NCBI GenBank assembly: GCA_900551915.1
Contig: URXT01000022.1
Span: 1 to 29,133 of the forward strand
Length of the DNA: 29,133 nucleotides
From: an uncultured bacterium
GTDB lineage: Bacteria > Cyanobacteriota > Vampirovibrionia > Gastranaerophilales > Gastranaerophilaceae
Reading direction: 5' to 3'
Position numbers and translations under genes: made by a program. Positions 17,723-24,857 of this stretch are shown here, piece after piece (positions within the stretch are counted from its first letter, which is position 1; each line of letters starts with the position of its first letter). The notes below the pieces were generated by a model. The model did not search any database, was not told where the DNA came from, and saw nothing but the letters and a program-made list of their open reading frames with translations.

Positions 17723-18241
17723 TTATTTGTAAAACCTGATTGTTGTTTCGGTTGAATTTTTCATTTTTATAATGATTTTTGAAATATCATTTTTGCCTTC
17801 AATTTCTACGGAAGCCAGATATTTTGAAGATTGGTGTGATTTTTTCGGAATAAAACCTAACGTCCAGTTTTCGCCGGTTTTTGTAAAATAAAAATCAAAA
17901 ATGTTTTCTATTTTCGAAAAAGATTTGTTTGAAATCGCGTTTATTACCTCATTAATCTGCTTGAATTCAGCCGCATTGTAGGAGGTTGTGCTTTCAATCG
18001 GGTATTTTGTTTTAAATACAATTCCCTGTTCTTTGACGAATTGAAAATCGCCCGAAGAGACTAAAGGAACCATGGTGCCCGGAAGAGTTTTCTCCTGTTT
18101 GAATTTGCAGTTGACGTTGTTCAACTCGGGAAGCTGCGGGTAAATCTCCGAAAGTTTTTGCGGATGTTCAAAAACACCGGCCGCTGCGGTCTGCATTGTT
18201 ATAAAAAATATTGAAAATATGATAAATATTTTTTTAATCAT
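17723..18241 (-). CDS. apeL: LolA-like periplasmic lipid carrier (ApeL-like)
   Basis: The product has 172 residues: a Sec signal peptide (about 1-21, ending TAAAG) and a single LolA/outer-membrane-lipoprotein-carrier-type domain. The pattern of alternating strands (F-K-Q-E-K-T-L-P-G, then SSGDFQFVKEQGIVFKTKYP) is the LolA opening, with its F-x-Q and G-x-F-x-F features. In ape clusters this protein sits next to the MMPL exporter and is thought to shuttle the aryl polyene lipid across the periplasm. Divergence from housekeeping LolA and the cluster position favour the specialised role. The start overlaps the end of the thioesterase gene by 8 bases. Confidence 0.8.
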   Translation of the reverse strand: MIKKIFIIFSIFFITMQTAAAGVFEHPQKLSEIYPQLPELNNVNCKFKQEKTLPGTMVPLVSSGDFQFVKEQGIVFKTKYPIESTTSYNAAEFKQINEVINAISNKSFSKIENIFDFYFTKTGENWTLGFIPKKSHQSSKYLASVEIEGKNDISKIIIKMKNSTETTIRFYK

Positions 18242-18653
18242 GATTTACGCTTTCTATTGCTTTCACAAGTCTTTCCGGCGCATTGTAAATGGTTTCTTTT
18301 GTTTTGGGATTTACACAAATCTGCATTGAGGAAGCTTTGAAAAGCTTCTCTTTTGTTAATGCATCATAAATCTCATATTTTATAATAATTGCAGGCTCGA
18401 TTTCCTCAAGAATACACTTTACTTCAAGTTCCTGATTAAAAGAAGCCGGTGCTATGAATTTTAAATCCATTTTTGCAATCGGATATGCAATTCCCGTATT
18501 ATGCATATCAATATAGCCGAAGCCTAAATGTTCAAAAAATTTTCCGCGTGCAAGCTCGAGATATTTGATATAATTCCCGTGCCAGACAACGTTCATCGGA
18601 TCAAGGTCGCAAAACGGGACTGTTATTTTTGTTGAATATTCGATTTTTTTCAT
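18234..18653 (-). CDS. apeK: 4HBT-type acyl thioesterase (ApeK-like)
   Basis: The product is a 139-residue hotdog-fold thioesterase of the 4-hydroxybenzoyl-CoA/YbgC class. The active-site motif is FCDLDPMNVVWHGNYIKYLE (14-33), with the Asp (16/18) and the H-G-N-Y segment typical of the family. It would hydrolyse acyl-ACP or acyl-CoA thioesters, either releasing the product or removing stalled chains. The ATG overlaps the stop of the ligase/dehydratase gene by four bases, with GGAG just ahead inside that gene. The gene order ligase-dehydratase, thioesterase, LolA, MMPL is that of aryl polyene clusters. Confidence 0.87.
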   Translation of the reverse strand: MKKIEYSTKITVPFCDLDPMNVVWHGNYIKYLELARGKFFEHLGFGYIDMHNTGIAYPIAKMDLKFIAPASFNQELEVKCILEEIEPAIIIKYEIYDALTKEKLFKASSMQICVNPKTKETIYNAPERLVKAIESVNHD

Positions 18654-20260
18654 ACAACTCCTTCCAATATATTTTTCACAGGAAGATTGCCCGAGGAATA
18701 AGTTTGTTTGTCATCGTGGTACTTGAAAGTAATTTTATTTTCCGAAAATTCCAGATTTAAATTGATTATTTTGTCCGGATAAATAATTCCGGCAAATTTC
18801 ATTCTGCGGATTTGGCCTGCTGTACAGTTTATTCCAAAAGCGTCTTTTGCAAAATATTGTGCATAAAAAAGCTGGACAACGCCCGGCAAAATAGGATAAC
18901 CCTCAAAATGCCCTTTGAAAAAATTGCAGTTTCTGTAAAAACATAGTTTAATGTCAGCAGAATTTTCGCAATATTTTTTCTCCAGCACAAGCGGAAATGA
19001 AAGGTTTAAATTAAACAAATTTTCTATTTTTTGTTTGTCTGTTTTTCCGTTTGAAGTTTTCGGAATTTCGTCTAAAAATTTCCACTTTTGAGGAAGAATT
19101 TCGAAAGATTTTCTCAAATAATTTTTCAAGATTTTTATCAATTCTACAGAGCCGGAATTTATTAGAAAATCAATGCCTGCGTTGTTTAAAACTGCGATAC
19201 AGGCGAGTTTTTCACCATTTTGTAATACATAAGATTTTTTGAGAAATTCATGTTTGTTAAGCGTATTTTCTACTTCTTCTGCAGAAAGCCTTTTTTCCTG
19301 AATTTTTAAAATCCTGTCAGCCCGTCCGAGAAGTTTTATTGTCCGGCCGTCGAGAACTTCAATCCTGTCGCCTATTATCTGAATTGGCTGAAAAGAATAT
19401 GGTGTTTCAATTTCAGTGCCGTTTAAAAGCGGTTTTATTCTGATATTTTTTAAAAGTTTGAGCGGTTCTTGAGCCGAGCAGCGGTAAGCGATTGTGCCGG
19501 TTTCTGTACTGCCGTAAATATCTATAACTTCTCCGGAAATTGATTTTGCATAATTTAGAGTTTCCTCTTTGAATTTAGCGCCGGCAGCGAATATTTTGAG
19601 CGGCTTTACGAGAGGTTTTTCGCTATATTTCTCCATTTTCTCCAAAAAAGACGGGCTTGTGATAAGGCAGGCATTTTCAATTGTCAGGTTTTCAGGATAG
19701 CTAATGCTGTTCGAGTTAATTACGCCTCCTGAATTAAGCGGCAGTATCAAGTAAAATACAAGTCCGTAAAGATGGTTTGGTGTGGTTGTTGCAATAAATT
19801 CCAAATTCTCGTTTATTGCAAATTCTTCTTTTAAATCCTCTGCTTCTTTTATGAGGTTTTTAAGTGTTTTTTGTATATTTTTTGGTGTGGCAGAACTTCC
19901 GGAGGTAAACAGGTTTATCATTATTTCGGAAGGGTTCCCCGCTTCAAAATCAAAGTCCGAACGGTTTTCGGAATTTTTTATACAAAGCTTTGTAATATCA
20001 GGAATTTCAAGGCTTTCCGTGAAGTTTTTCAGAACAATGTTTTTCTTTGCAAAAACGCAGGATAAAAAGTTGATTATAAAATCAAAATTGCTGCATTCGC
20101 CGATTGCAATTTCTGAAGAATTAAGAGTACGTAAATAAGCTGCTTTCGGCGCAATAATCTTTTTAATATCATATACCGAATAGCTTTCTCCATCTTTTTT
20201 CAAAATTATTTTGCTGTCGTATTCGGAGCCTTCAAAATATTTCAAAAAATCAGCAGTCAT
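18650..20260 (-). CDS. ApeH-ApeI fusion: AMP-dependent ligase plus hotdog dehydratase-like domain
   Basis: The product has 536 residues. Residues 1-420 are a short ANL-superfamily adenylating domain: P-loop FTSGSSATPK (118-127), YGSTETG (249-255), LGRADRILKIQEKRLSAEEVE (about 311-331), and catalytic-lysine motif PKTSNGKTDK (400-409, Lys406). It would activate the aryl starter acid for loading on an ACP. Residues 430-536 are a FabA/FabZ-like hotdog domain with GHFEGYPILPG (450-460, His451). The acidic residue expected in the following helix is replaced (PGVVQLFYAQ, Phe465), so dehydratase activity is doubtful. In the well-studied proteobacterial clusters these are two genes, apeH and apeI. The ATG overlaps the end of the COG4648 gene by 11 bases. 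Confidence 0.87.
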   Translation of the reverse strand: MTADFLKYFEGSEYDSKIILKKDGESYSVYDIKKIIAPKAAYLRTLNSSEIAIGECSNFDFIINFLSCVFAKKNIVLKNFTESLEIPDITKLCIKNSENRSDFDFEAGNPSEIMINLFTSGSSATPKNIQKTLKNLIKEAEDLKEEFAINENLEFIATTTPNHLYGLVFYLILPLNSGGVINSNSISYPENLTIENACLITSPSFLEKMEKYSEKPLVKPLKIFAAGAKFKEETLNYAKSISGEVIDIYGSTETGTIAYRCSAQEPLKLLKNIRIKPLLNGTEIETPYSFQPIQIIGDRIEVLDGRTIKLLGRADRILKIQEKRLSAEEVENTLNKHEFLKKSYVLQNGEKLACIAVLNNAGIDFLINSGSVELIKILKNYLRKSFEILPQKWKFLDEIPKTSNGKTDKQKIENLFNLNLSFPLVLEKKYCENSADIKLCFYRNCNFFKGHFEGYPILPGVVQLFYAQYFAKDAFGINCTAGQIRRMKFAGIIYPDKIINLNLEFSENKITFKYHDDKQTYSSGNLPVKNILEGVV

Positions 20261-20657
20261 ATTTCCTCTTAAATCTTATTCTTACAATATATTCTACCGC
20301 AAAAAACATTCCGATTAAAAGATACGAAATAAATCCGTTGTAAAGCGCCCAAACGGCTTCGCTCATAAAAACTGTCGCAACCGATACAAGCCAGTTTAAA
20401 AACGTAAACACCGCCCAAACATATGTAAGTTTTCTCGTATATTCCAGCGCTTTGGGTTTAATATCAGGTTCCATTGCTCTGGCTATTTTTTGTATAACAG
20501 TTTCTTTTTGAAACAATGAGGTAAAAAACATCAGAAAAATTAAAAAATTCACAACAACCGGATAATACTTCACCACAACCCAGTGTGTGAAGTGGAAAAG
20601 ACAGATTATAAGTATCGTGAAGATTACAGGCAAAAATGCCCCGAATTTTTTATTCAT
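20250..20657 (-). CDS. apeG: COG4648 membrane protein (ApeG-like)
   Basis: The product is a 135-residue integral membrane protein with four hydrophobic helices. It matches the COG4648 family by its basic helix start (Y-T-R-K-L-T-Y-V-W-A-V-F) and by the C-terminal WALYNGFISYLLIGMFFAVEYIVR-type segment ending in a cluster of Arg and Lys. The biochemical role is not established. The family is found almost only in aryl polyene and similar clusters between the ACPs and the ligase, as here. It overlaps the upstream ACP stop by 8 bases and the downstream ligase start by 11 bases, so translation is likely coupled along the whole group. Confidence 0.85.
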   Translation of the reverse strand: MNKKFGAFLPVIFTILIICLFHFTHWVVVKYYPVVVNFLIFLMFFTSLFQKETVIQKIARAMEPDIKPKALEYTRKLTYVWAVFTFLNWLVSVATVFMSEAVWALYNGFISYLLIGMFFAVEYIVRIRFKRKYDC

Positions 20658-20913
20658 CTTTGTTCAACAGCGCCAGAACGGCATTAACAACATCATCAAC
20701 AGTTTTGATTTGTTTGAATTCTTCGGGCGTAAGCTTTTTGTCGGTAAATCTCTGCATTCTCACTGCAATATCAACCGCATCAATGCTGTCAAGCTCAAAA
20801 TCCTCAAAAAGATTTGCTTCGCCTTTGATTAAATCTTCATCAATCTCAAGTTCATCGTGCAAAATATTTTTTAACTCTTCAAAAATCTGTTCTTTTGTGA
20901 ATTTATTCGCCAT
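20650..20913 (-). CDS. apeF: Acyl carrier protein (ApeF-like)
   Basis: The product is an 87-residue acidic acyl carrier protein. The phosphopantetheine attachment site is the Ser of FELDSIDAVD (Ser about 43), in a four-helix ACP pattern (ILHDELEIDEDLI, then the DSID helix, then TVDDVVNAVLALL). It would carry the growing polyene chain. The ATG at 20913 is preferred over a TTG one codon upstream. It overlaps the first ACP gene by 11 bases. Its sequence differs clearly from that of the neighbouring ACP, so the two are not a recent duplication and probably have separate jobs (starter loading against extension). Confidence 0.9.
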   Translation of the reverse strand: MANKFTKEQIFEELKNILHDELEIDEDLIKGEANLFEDFELDSIDAVDIAVRMQRFTDKKLTPEEFKQIKTVDDVVNAVLALLNKDE

Positions 20914-21163
20914 CAATTTTTGACCTCACAAATTCTGCCAGAGTGTTAACAGAATAAAAATATTTTTTATTTTCTTCTTTGTCATGACCCAGAGTGATGT
21001 TATATTTCTTCTTTAGAGCCATTCCAAGCTCCAATGCGTCAATTGAGTCAAGCCCCAGCCCCGTTATAAAAAGCGGTTCGTCCTCTTTTATATCTTCCGG
21101 GGTTATTTCATCAAGTTCCAACGAGTCTATAATTAGTTTTTTTATTTCATCTTTTAATTCCAT
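20903..21163 (-). CDS. apeE: Acyl carrier protein (ApeE-like)
   Basis: The product is an 86-residue acyl carrier protein with phosphopantetheine Ser in GLGLDSIDALELG (Ser about 40). It is longer in its last loop than the second ACP (GHDKEENKKYFYSV before the final helix). It would be activated by the phosphopantetheinyl transferase encoded at the other end of the cluster. The start at 21163 removes six residues that would require a GTG codon. TATATT lies exactly 12 to 7 bases before this ATG with no ribosome site, so a leaderless internal promoter is possible. The preceding acyltransferase gene ends only 20 bases upstream. Confidence 0.88.
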   Translation of the reverse strand: MELKDEIKKLIIDSLELDEITPEDIKEDEPLFITGLGLDSIDALELGMALKKKYNITLGHDKEENKKYFYSVNTLAEFVRSKIDGE

Positions 21164-21169
21164 AATTAT

Positions 21170-21178
21170 AATATAGCA
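21170..21178 (-). promoter_or_regulatory. Possible internal leaderless promoter ahead of the ACP genes
   Basis: On the minus strand TGC-TATATT is an extended -10 whose hexamer (21175-21170) ends 7 bases before the ATG at 21163, so transcription would begin on the start codon. No good -35 is seen. It could boost ACP expression inside the operon. Confidence 0.4.
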
Positions 21179-21183
21179 CAAAT

Positions 21184-21927
21184 TTAATTATACAAGGAAT
21201 TTTCTATCAATTTTGTAATATTTTTTTTAATAATAATTTCGCTGTCATGTTTTTGAATTTCGGCTAAAACGTTGATTTCGGGACATTTTTCAAGTGAAAA
21301 AACAACAGGTTTTTCACCGGCTTGCCAGACCGGCTGATGGATAAACAGAAAATCAAAATCTGTATAAAGTTTGAGAGGAACGATATTTCTTTTTGCGTTT
21401 AATGCTATCAGAGCCGCACCTTTTTTAATTTTTGGAAATTCATTTTTTCTGTGGCGTATGCCTGACGGGAAAATTATTACATTGAAACCTTCGTCAAGCA
21501 ATTCTTTTGTTTGTTTTTGAAACTCTTCAAGATTGGCCTCGTTTGTAATGAAAATCGTGTTCAGGATATTTTTCATTATTGGATTTCTTGCAAGCGCTTC
21601 TTTTGCAATGCAGGTGGTTCTTGGTATCAGCCCGATAAGAATTACAACATCAATAAAGCTCGGATGGGTTGAAACGATTATTTTATTTTTAATTTGTTCT
21701 ATTTCTTTGCGGTCTTTAATGTTAAGCTTCATAACGCCTGTAAAGATAAGAAAATTCGTGAAAAATCTCCATACTTTATGAATTGTTTCCGAGTAAAAGT
21801 CATTAAGCTTTTCTTTTTTTATGAAGATTTTTGCAGAAGGAAAAAGCAGGAAGTTTATTATGCATGCGCCGGCTCCAAAAATTCCAAAACAAAATAGTAC
21901 AAGAACGGAGCGGAAAAACTTTATCAT
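21184..21927 (-). CDS. apeD: PlsC-type acyltransferase (ApeD-like)
   Basis: The product is a 247-residue 1-acylglycerol-3-phosphate acyltransferase-type protein with an N-terminal membrane helix (about 7-30). Motif I is STHPSFIDVV with H88-x4-D93; motif III is FPSGIR (153-158), where the usual Glu of FPEGTR is Ser. It would transfer an acyl chain within the lipid anchor of the product. This position, directly after apeC and before the ACPs, is the apeD position of aryl polyene clusters. The ATG overlaps the apeC stop (ATGA), with a GGATGGAG ribosome site ahead. Confidence 0.85.
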   Translation of the reverse strand: MIKFFRSVLVLFCFGIFGAGACIINFLLFPSAKIFIKKEKLNDFYSETIHKVWRFFTNFLIFTGVMKLNIKDRKEIEQIKNKIIVSTHPSFIDVVILIGLIPRTTCIAKEALARNPIMKNILNTIFITNEANLEEFQKQTKELLDEGFNVIIFPSGIRHRKNEFPKIKKGAALIALNAKRNIVPLKLYTDFDFLFIHQPVWQAGEKPVVFSLEKCPEINVLAEIQKHDSEIIIKKNITKLIENSLYN

Positions 21928-22532
21928 TTCTCCATCCTTTCAATTGTTCCGCAGGGTGTGTGAAAAACTTTTGTGCAGCCGTTTAAAAATTCGCTGAAGG
22001 CTGAAAATTCGTCAGCTTCAGAAGGCTTTGAGCAAGGTGTGAAAACACATTTTACAGAATTTTCGCTGCCGGTTTTGGAAATCAGACAGGAAATACTCTC
22101 TGGCATATCAAAAGCATCGCCGTAACAAAACAAAACTTTGTCATATTCAGAAATAATTGCCTTGACAAGTCCGGCCGAAAGTGAGTTTTTGCCTGCCGAG
22201 AGCGCCGTGTAGGACGAATTTATGTTATTCAAAAGCGAAAATAATCCTGCAAAGTTATTGTGAACAGAGGTGGAAAATTTCGCCGGAGAAACCTCGTTTG
22301 CCTCTAAATATTGGCTGATAAGCGTTTTTAATGTATCAAACTCGCCGTATTCCGAGGAGAAAATAATCTCCTGTGAAGTTTCATCAAAAACTTTTTTCAA
22401 AGACGACAAACAGATTTTGTCAAGCCTGCTCAGCTTTCTGCGCATTAGCATCGGGATGTCCGTAAGGTCGGTTTCGTTTGAGTTTTCTATTGCAAATTTT
22501 TCAATATAAAAAATTTTACTGGAAGTTTTCAT
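21924..22532 (-). CDS. apeC: Ketosynthase-like chain-length factor (ApeC-like, PF13723)
   Basis: The product has 202 residues and matches the short beta-ketoacyl-synthase N-terminal-like family (Ketoacyl-synt_2) found in aryl polyene clusters. Visible marks are PMLMRRKLSRLDKICLSSL (27-45), IIFSSEYGEF (56-65) and SPAKFSTSVHNNFAGLFSL (82-100). The segment TALSAGKNSL (109-118) aligns with the catalytic-cysteine region TACSSGIKAF of the ApeO-like ketosynthase. This puts Leu111 in place of the Cys, so the protein cannot condense and would act as the partner of ApeO. The start at 22532 was chosen because a longer form would run into the divergent apeO gene; TATAAT lies exactly 12 to 7 bases upstream, suggesting a leaderless message. 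Confidence 0.82.
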   Translation of the reverse strand: MKTSSKIFYIEKFAIENSNETDLTDIPMLMRRKLSRLDKICLSSLKKVFDETSQEIIFSSEYGEFDTLKTLISQYLEANEVSPAKFSTSVHNNFAGLFSLLNNINSSYTALSAGKNSLSAGLVKAIISEYDKVLFCYGDAFDMPESISCLISKTGSENSVKCVFTPCSKPSEADEFSAFSEFLNGCTKVFHTPCGTIERMEK

Positions 22533-22559
22533 AAACTTATTATACAATAAAGCAAGGCG
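22533..22559. promoter_or_regulatory. Divergent promoter region between apeC-like and apeO-like genes
   Basis: A 27-bp gap carries back-to-back -10 boxes. On the minus strand TATAAT (22544-22539) is placed so that transcription starts on the apeC ATG. On the plus strand TACAAT (22543-22548) would give a leader of about 5 bases before the apeO ATG, with only a weak AAGG ribosome site. The boxes overlap, so the two transcripts probably compete or share one regulator. Confidence 0.5.
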
Positions 22560-23696
22560 ATGAGTATTAAAATTACAAAATATGAGGCTGCCTGTAATTT
22601 GGGCGGTTGTATAGAGGAAATTTACCAAAATGCTCTTTTGGGCGATTTTGAGTGTTTTGAAGAGAATTCAGCGTGCTTAACAGGCAAGCCGGCGCGGCTT
22701 GGTGTAATTTCAGGTGATTTGCCGCGTATTAGCGAACAGGATTATGATTTAAGATGCAACCGGTTGCTCTTAAAGGTTTGCGGGCTTCTTGAGAATGAGA
22801 TTAATGAGCTTATCAAAAAGTACGGTGCTGAAAATATCGCTGTCGTTGCTGCAACGACCAATACCGGCGTTGAAGAATTTGAAACCTCAAACAATCCTGA
22901 ACATGCACAAATCGGAAATCCTGCCGGATTTTTAAAAAAACATTTTAATTTGAAAAATTTCCATGCCTCGGTGTCTACGGCCTGTTCTTCAGGAATTAAA
23001 GCCTTTTCTGCGGCTTGTGAAATTTTGGAGAACAATGTCGCACAAGCCGTTATTGTTGCAGGCGTTGATTCAATAGCAAAAGTTGCGGTTTACGGTTTTG
23101 ATTCGCTTGAAGTTCTTTCGCCAAAGCCTTCAATTCCTTTCAGCAAAAACCGCGAAGGAATAAATATCGGTGAAGCCGCTGCAATTTTTCTTCTTGAAAA
23201 AGATGTGTCAAAAGGGATTGAAATCTCCGGAATTGGCGAAACCACAGACGTTTACCACTCCACAACGCCTGACCCGAAAGCTGTTGAGGCTGTCCGCGCA
23301 ATAAAAACCGCATTAAACAAAAGCAAAATTGACCCGCAGGAGGTGGATTACATAAACCTTCATGGTACAGGTTCGATTTCAAATGATTTGATGGAAGCCA
23401 ATGCGGTTTATCAGGTTTTTGAAGATAAAGTTTATGCAAGTTCAACCAAACCGCTTACCGGCCACTGTCTCGGTGCGGCAGCAAGTCTTGAAACAGCTTT
23501 ATGCTGCAAACTTCTGGAAGAAAATAATACAAAAGTTTACCCGCATATTTTTGACGGGGTTTACGACGAAAATCTTCCCAAAATCAGGCTCGCGCAAAAG
23601 AATTGCGAAGTAAAACAAATTAAAACATGCCTTTCGCTTTCTTTCGGCTTTGGCGGGACAAATGCCGCAATTATCTTGAGGAGGTGCGATGAGTAA
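22560..23696 (+). CDS. apeO: Beta-ketoacyl-ACP synthase (ApeO-like)
   Basis: The product is a 378-residue thiolase-fold condensing enzyme with the full KAS I/II triad: Cys142 in STACSSGIKA, His268 in NLHGTGS, and His302 in LTGHCLGAAAS. The C-terminal SFGFGGTNAA glycine loop is also present. In aryl polyene systems ApeO forms a heterodimer with the Cys-less ApeC, and here the two genes are divergent neighbours 27 bp apart. It would elongate the polyene chain on ACP. It is the first gene of the plus-strand set KS-dehydratase-ketoreductase-KS, whose order is that of apeO-P-Q-R. Its 3' end overlaps the dehydratase gene by 8 bases. Confidence 0.92.
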   Translation: MSIKITKYEAACNLGGCIEEIYQNALLGDFECFEENSACLTGKPARLGVISGDLPRISEQDYDLRCNRLLLKVCGLLENEINELIKKYGAENIAVVAATTNTGVEEFETSNNPEHAQIGNPAGFLKKHFNLKNFHASVSTACSSGIKAFSAACEILENNVAQAVIVAGVDSIAKVAVYGFDSLEVLSPKPSIPFSKNREGINIGEAAAIFLLEKDVSKGIEISGIGETTDVYHSTTPDPKAVEAVRAIKTALNKSKIDPQEVDYINLHGTGSISNDLMEANAVYQVFEDKVYASSTKPLTGHCLGAAASLETALCCKLLEENNTKVYPHIFDGVYDENLPKIRLAQKNCEVKQIKTCLSLSFGFGGTNAAIILRRCDE

Positions 23697-24135
23697 TTAC
23701 GATTTGACAAAAGTTCTTCCGCATAATCCTCCGATGATTTTGATTGATGATGTTTTAGAATATAATTTAAATGCTAAAACTCTTACCGCTGTTGTTACAA
23801 TTAATGAGGAAATGTTGTTTTTTGACAAAACAATAAACGGTGTATCATCATTAATTGGCATTGAATTTATGGCACAGGCAGTCGGCTGCTATTCATATTT
23901 TAAAAGCTGCTGCAAACCGCCTGAAATAGGTTTTCTGCTTGGTTCGCGGCTGTTTAACAATGCGCTTGGGGTTTTTGAAAACGGTAAAACTTTTACAATA
24001 AAAGTTCATGAATCATTTACAGACAACCAAATTTCCGCATTTGATTGTATAATATATGATGAGTCGGCAGAAGAAATTGCAAGCGCTACTGTAAAAGTTT
24101 ATCAAAGCGAAGAAGCAAAGGAGCTTTTGAAATGA
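23689..24135 (+). CDS. apeP: Hotdog 3-hydroxyacyl-ACP dehydratase (ApeP-like)
   Basis: The product is a 148-residue hotdog protein of the family that pairs with FabG/FabF in aryl polyene clusters. It opens with LPHNPPMILIDDVLEY (10-25, His12), and the helix GVSSLIGIEFMAQAVGCYSYF (51-71) holds the expected Glu59 and Gln63. It would dehydrate the 3-hydroxyacyl-ACP intermediate to the trans double bond in each polyene cycle. Because the hotdog domain of the ligase fusion lacks its acidic residue, this is the better candidate for the active dehydratase. AGGAGG lies 4 bases before the ATG inside the upstream KS gene. Confidence 0.88.
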   Translation: MSNYDLTKVLPHNPPMILIDDVLEYNLNAKTLTAVVTINEEMLFFDKTINGVSSLIGIEFMAQAVGCYSYFKSCCKPPEIGFLLGSRLFNNALGVFENGKTFTIKVHESFTDNQISAFDCIIYDESAEEIASATVKVYQSEEAKELLK

Positions 24136-24857
24136 CGGAGAAAACAGTTTTAATAACAGGTTCAAGCAGAGGGATAGGTAAAGCCGCGGCATTATATCTG
24201 GCTGACGGCGGATATGATATTGTTCTTCACTGCTCCAAAAATCCCGGAAGATTAAGCGCGTTAGAAGACGAAATCCGCTCAAAAGGCCGAAAATGCAGAA
24301 CGCTCGCGTTTGACGTGAAAGACCGCGCGCAAACTTCTGAAATTTTGTTGAAGGATATTGAAGAAAACGGAATTTACTACGGAATTGTTCTGAATGCAGG
24401 AATTGCAAAAGATGCACCGTTTCCTGCAATGGAGGAGGAAGAGTGGGACAGCGTTTTGCGAACAAATCTCGACGGATTTTATAATGTTTTGAAACCGCTC
24501 ATAATGCCTTTAATCCAATCACGCCGCGGAAGAATAATTGCAATGACTTCAATCTCCGGCTTAACGGGAAACCGCGGGCAGGTGAATTACAGCGCCTCAA
24601 AAGCCGGAATTATCGGCGCGGTAAAAGCTTTGTCGCGTGAGGTTGCCAAGAGAAAGATTACCGTAAACTGCATAGCACCGGGAGTTATTGAATCTGATAT
24701 GACCGTTAATATTCCTGAGGATTTCATAAAAGAAATTCCGCTCAAGCGTATGGGAACTCCAAAAGAAGTCGCAAGTCTTGTGAATTATCTTATGAGCGAA
24801 GATGCCGGATATATTACAGGGCAGGTAATTTCCATGAACGGAGGGCTTTACTTATGA
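24132..24857 (+). CDS. apeQ: 3-oxoacyl-ACP reductase, FabG/SDR type (ApeQ-like)
   Basis: The product is a 241-residue classical short-chain dehydrogenase. The NAD(P)-binding TGSSRGIG is at residues 9-16, LNAG at 87-90, and the catalytic set is Asn112, Ser140, Tyr153 and Lys157 (YSASK). The Ser-Arg after the glycine motif favours NADPH. It would reduce the 3-oxo group after each condensation. Both gene ends overlap by four bases with neighbours (ATGA), so the four plus-strand genes are tightly coupled. Confidence 0.93.
   Translation: MTEKTVLITGSSRGIGKAAALYLADGGYDIVLHCSKNPGRLSALEDEIRSKGRKCRTLAFDVKDRAQTSEILLKDIEENGIYYGIVLNAGIAKDAPFPAMEEEEWDSVLRTNLDGFYNVLKPLIMPLIQSRRGRIIAMTSISGLTGNRGQVNYSASKAGIIGAVKALSREVAKRKITVNCIAPGVIESDMTVNIPEDFIKEIPLKRMGTPKEVASLVNYLMSEDAGYITGQVISMNGGLYL

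Noticed and set aside
19782..20138. 118-codon open frame on the plus strand
   Set aside because: It is antisense to the adenylation domain of the ligase fusion, whose motifs are intact.
24013..24465. 150-codon open frame on the minus strand
   Set aside because: It is antisense to the dehydratase and ketoreductase genes, spans their junction, and shows no family motif.
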